Shown: positions 62,126 to 64,000 of the stretch, one piece after another
Layout of the letters: every line of letters starts with the position of its first letter
Position numbering within the stretch: position 1 is the stretch's first letter
Assembly: GCA_001404055.1 (NCBI GenBank)
Contig: CXTY01000014.1
Location: 434,001 to 498,000, forward strand
Origin: Roseibium album
GTDB lineage: Bacteria > Pseudomonadota > Alphaproteobacteria > Rhizobiales > Stappiaceae
DNA length: 64,000 nt
Direction: 5' to 3'
The notes under the pieces: generated by a model
What the model saw: the letters and a program-made list of their open reading frames with translations, nothing else
Told to the model about the DNA's origin: nothing
The model's database searches: none
Program-made: the position numbers and the translations under genes

Positions 62126-63322
62126 GTGATCGTTCCATCCCTTTCCCAACAAGATGTTTCTCTTCTACGGGAGGATACACCTGCTACGGGTCGTTTAATT
62201 CACTTTAACAATGCCGGCACTGGCCTCATCCCTGCCCCTGTTTTGAACGCCGTCAAATACCATCTGGATTTGGAAGCGCAATTGGGCGGCTACGAGGCCG
62301 CAGCTGCCGCCAAACCAGAGCTGGACGCTTTTTACACCAGCTTGTCTGCGCTGCTCGGCTGCAAGCCGCACGAGATAGCCTACGTCGAAAATGCCACCCG
62401 TGCCTGGGATATGGCGTTTTACGGGATCGATTTCCGCAAAGGAGACAGGATCGTGACCGGGCGTGCCGAATATGTCTCGAACTATGTCGCCTTTCTGCAG
62501 GTGAAGAACCGCAAAGGCATCGAGATTGACATCATCGAAGACGATAAAAACGGCCAGATAGACCTTGTTGAGCTCAAGGCTGCAATCACACCCAAAACAC
62601 GCCTGATTGCACTCACGCACATTCCCACTTTCTCCGGCCTGATCAACCCTGCCGAAGACGTTGGTGAGATCGCCCGCGCGTCGAATGTTCTCTACTTGCT
62701 CGACGCCTGCCAATCTGCCGGGCAAATTCCGGTGAATGTTAACGAAATCGGCTGCGATATGTTGTCAGGCACCGGTCGTAAATATCTCCGGGGACCACGC
62801 GGAACCGGGTTTCTGTTTGTCAGCGACAATGTCCTTGATCAACTTGACCCTCCGTTTGTCGACCTGCAGGCAGCAAACTGGATTGATGAAAACCGTTTTG
62901 AACTTGTTCCCCACGCCCAGCGCTTTGAAACCTGGGAGCGCTATGTAGCGGGCCAGGTTGGCTTAGGCGTGGCCGCTACTTACGCAATCGGCTTCGGCAT
63001 GGAACGCATCGGCAACCGGGTTTGTTCACTTGGGGCACAACTCAGATCCGAACTTTCAAGACTGAACGGCGTTGAGCTTCACGACAAGGGTGCGCGCAAG
63101 GGTGGGATTGTCACTTTTGCCTTGGCTGGTGAAACACCAGTACAGACGAAAGCAAGACTTGCCGAGGAACGGATCAACGTTTCAGTGAGCAACGCCAGTT
63201 CCGCGCGCATTGACTTGCCGCACCGCGGCCTCGACGCTGTGGTGCGCGCCTCGCTGCACGCCTACAACACGGAAGAAGAAATAGAACATTTCGTTAAGGT
63301 TCTTGGCAAATATCGCGAGTAA
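62126..63322 (+). CDS. Class V aminotransferase family PLP enzyme
   Basis: 398 residues from GTG 62126, with GGGGG 5-6 bases ahead (TTG 62114 is the longer choice). HFNNAGTGLIPAPVLNAVKYHL at the start, VENATRAWDMAFY, DACQSAGQIPVNV with the PLP-binding Asp, and GRKYLRGPRGTGFLFVS with the Schiff-base Lys. Related to cysteine desulfurases, isopenicillin epimerases and ergothioneine EgtE. No sulfur-carrier partners near, so the reaction is unassigned. Confidence 0.9.
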   Translation: MIVPSLSQQDVSLLREDTPATGRLIHFNNAGTGLIPAPVLNAVKYHLDLEAQLGGYEAAAAAKPELDAFYTSLSALLGCKPHEIAYVENATRAWDMAFYGIDFRKGDRIVTGRAEYVSNYVAFLQVKNRKGIEIDIIEDDKNGQIDLVELKAAITPKTRLIALTHIPTFSGLINPAEDVGEIARASNVLYLLDACQSAGQIPVNVNEIGCDMLSGTGRKYLRGPRGTGFLFVSDNVLDQLDPPFVDLQAANWIDENRFELVPHAQRFETWERYVAGQVGLGVAATYAIGFGMERIGNRVCSLGAQLRSELSRLNGVELHDKGARKGGIVTFALAGETPVQTKARLAEERINVSVSNASSARIDLPHRGLDAVVRASLHAYNTEEEIEHFVKVLGKYRE

Positions 63323-63400
63323 TCCACCATCGTGCCCCTGAACAGTACGCGGTGTTAAACCATTTCAGCTACACCTTGTCCTGATCTTTGCAAGAAATGG

Positions 63401-64000
63401 GTGGCGATCTTGTTTGGCGAAAAGCGACTTGACGATCAGAAACAACATCCTGGCTTGGTTCAACCGAAGTCGGGTCGTCGGATAGCCATGTGGGTTTACG
63501 GCCTGGCCGCAATGCTCATCTGTTTGTCCGCTGCGTCGTTGACATTTATAGCGCATCTTGCCTGGCGAGAGGCCGACCGGCGCGCACTGGAAAGCGAACA
63601 GCTGCGTTTCGAAAGCACGCTTGCAGACATTCACCGCGAAGTTGTTCAGGATCAGATTGCGCTCGCCCAATGGGACAAGACCTTCAACGCCCTTCAGTTT
63701 CCAATTGATCGAGACTTCATCGAAGTCGAATTGGCCGACTATCTTTGGGGAGACTACAGTCTCAACCAAAATTTTCTCATTGATCATGATGGCACCCTGA
63801 TTGCGCATCTGATCGAAGACAAAACGGATATCGGTTCCAAGAAATTGACCTCCGACAACGTTGTCAGCAAGCTCGCTGAAAAAACCGGTAACGCGTTCAG
63901 TCTGAAACTATCAAATTCCGCGTCGTTGTTTTCCGGTTGGTACCTGCCGGAAAACGAGCTCTTGGACATTTCCGCTTCGTCATTTGCCGAAATCAACGGC
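63401..64000 (+). CDS. CHASE4-containing membrane sensor, 5' part
   Basis: Open to the window end, so the output domain is not visible. A basic cytosolic start, a membrane helix (IAMWVYGLAAMLICLSAASL), then a periplasmic sensor region resembling CHASE4 (VVQDQIALAQWDKTFNAL, DYLWGDYSLNQNFLIDHDG). CHASE4 proteins usually continue into GGDEF/EAL or histidine kinase modules. The start is uncertain: GTG 63401, TTG 63410 and ATG 63488 are in frame, none with a strong ribosome binding site. Confidence 0.8.
   Translation, partial: MAILFGEKRLDDQKQHPGLVQPKSGRRIAMWVYGLAAMLICLSAASLTFIAHLAWREADRRALESEQLRFESTLADIHREVVQDQIALAQWDKTFNALQFPIDRDFIEVELADYLWGDYSLNQNFLIDHDGTLIAHLIEDKTDIGSKKLTSDNVVSKLAEKTGNAFSLKLSNSASLFSGWYLPENELLDISASSFAEING

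Overview
This window reads as an ordinary stretch of chromosome from a free-living, probably marine alphaproteobacterium. The gene order dnaB - alr - radA - cvpA - purF, the der - bamB - YfgM-like block, psd - pssA, an ATM1-type ABC exporter, NnrU, DUF2865, a rhizobial-style GluRS and a class II DAHP synthase together suggest the order Hyphomicrobiales, perhaps the Stappiaceae (Roseibium/Labrenzia group). That placement is inferred from gene content and was not tested by alignment. I see no rRNA, tRNA, CRISPR array, insertion sequence or prophage. Most of the window is densely packed core genome.

Layout. 1-2677 (+): the end of dnaB, a WYL-like/TerB protein and an apparently exported deaminase. 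2732-6401 is the loosest part. It holds a DUF2161 nuclease-fold protein, an orphan solute-binding protein in a small overlapping gene group, two small secreted proteins, and two short genes (46 and 39 codons) separated by a perfect CRP-type palindrome. 6650-12721 (+): alr, radA, cvpA, purF, a short-chain dehydrogenase with a substituted active-site tyrosine, and a VOC protein. 12865-20276 (-): an inositol monophosphatase-family protein, the yfgM-like/bamB/der operon, NnrU and the znuC-znuB-zur zinc operon (no znuA beside it). 20446-23179 (+): manC and a PcaF-type thiolase. 24757-30433 (+): a PadR - membrane fusion protein - RND pump operon with a long palindrome in front. 30751-35285: a MarR-GNAT fusion with its own 13-bp-arm palindrome, a GNAT enzyme, psd-pssA, and a LysR gene divergent from a small basic protein.

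35306-46788: ATM1-type exporter, ArsR regulator, LysM surface protein, LOG-family enzyme, two-receiver diguanylate cyclase, RarD, citramalate synthase, and an operon cysS - GFA - GFA with 4-bp overlaps. 47082-58908: L,D-transpeptidase, a 59-codon membrane peptide ahead of an ArsR regulator, CreA, an MBL-fold protein with a long acidic tail, MarR, DUF2865, gltX (tail-to-tail overlap with DUF2865), MFS transporter, nadE and a receiver-domain protein. 59056-64000: aroG class II, a VIT-family transporter, a gamma-glutamylcyclotransferase-like protein, a class V aminotransferase, and the 5' part of a CHASE4 membrane sensor that runs off the end.

No gene cluster here is convincingly a new multi-gene system. 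The observations most worth following are the RND pump with an extra block of membrane helices and its PadR-linked palindrome, the CRP-type site feeding a 39-codon gene, the orphan binding-protein group with overlapping small genes, the SDR with Tyr replaced by Gln, and a pair of dispersed double-hairpin repeats at 12776-12836 and 30497-30558.
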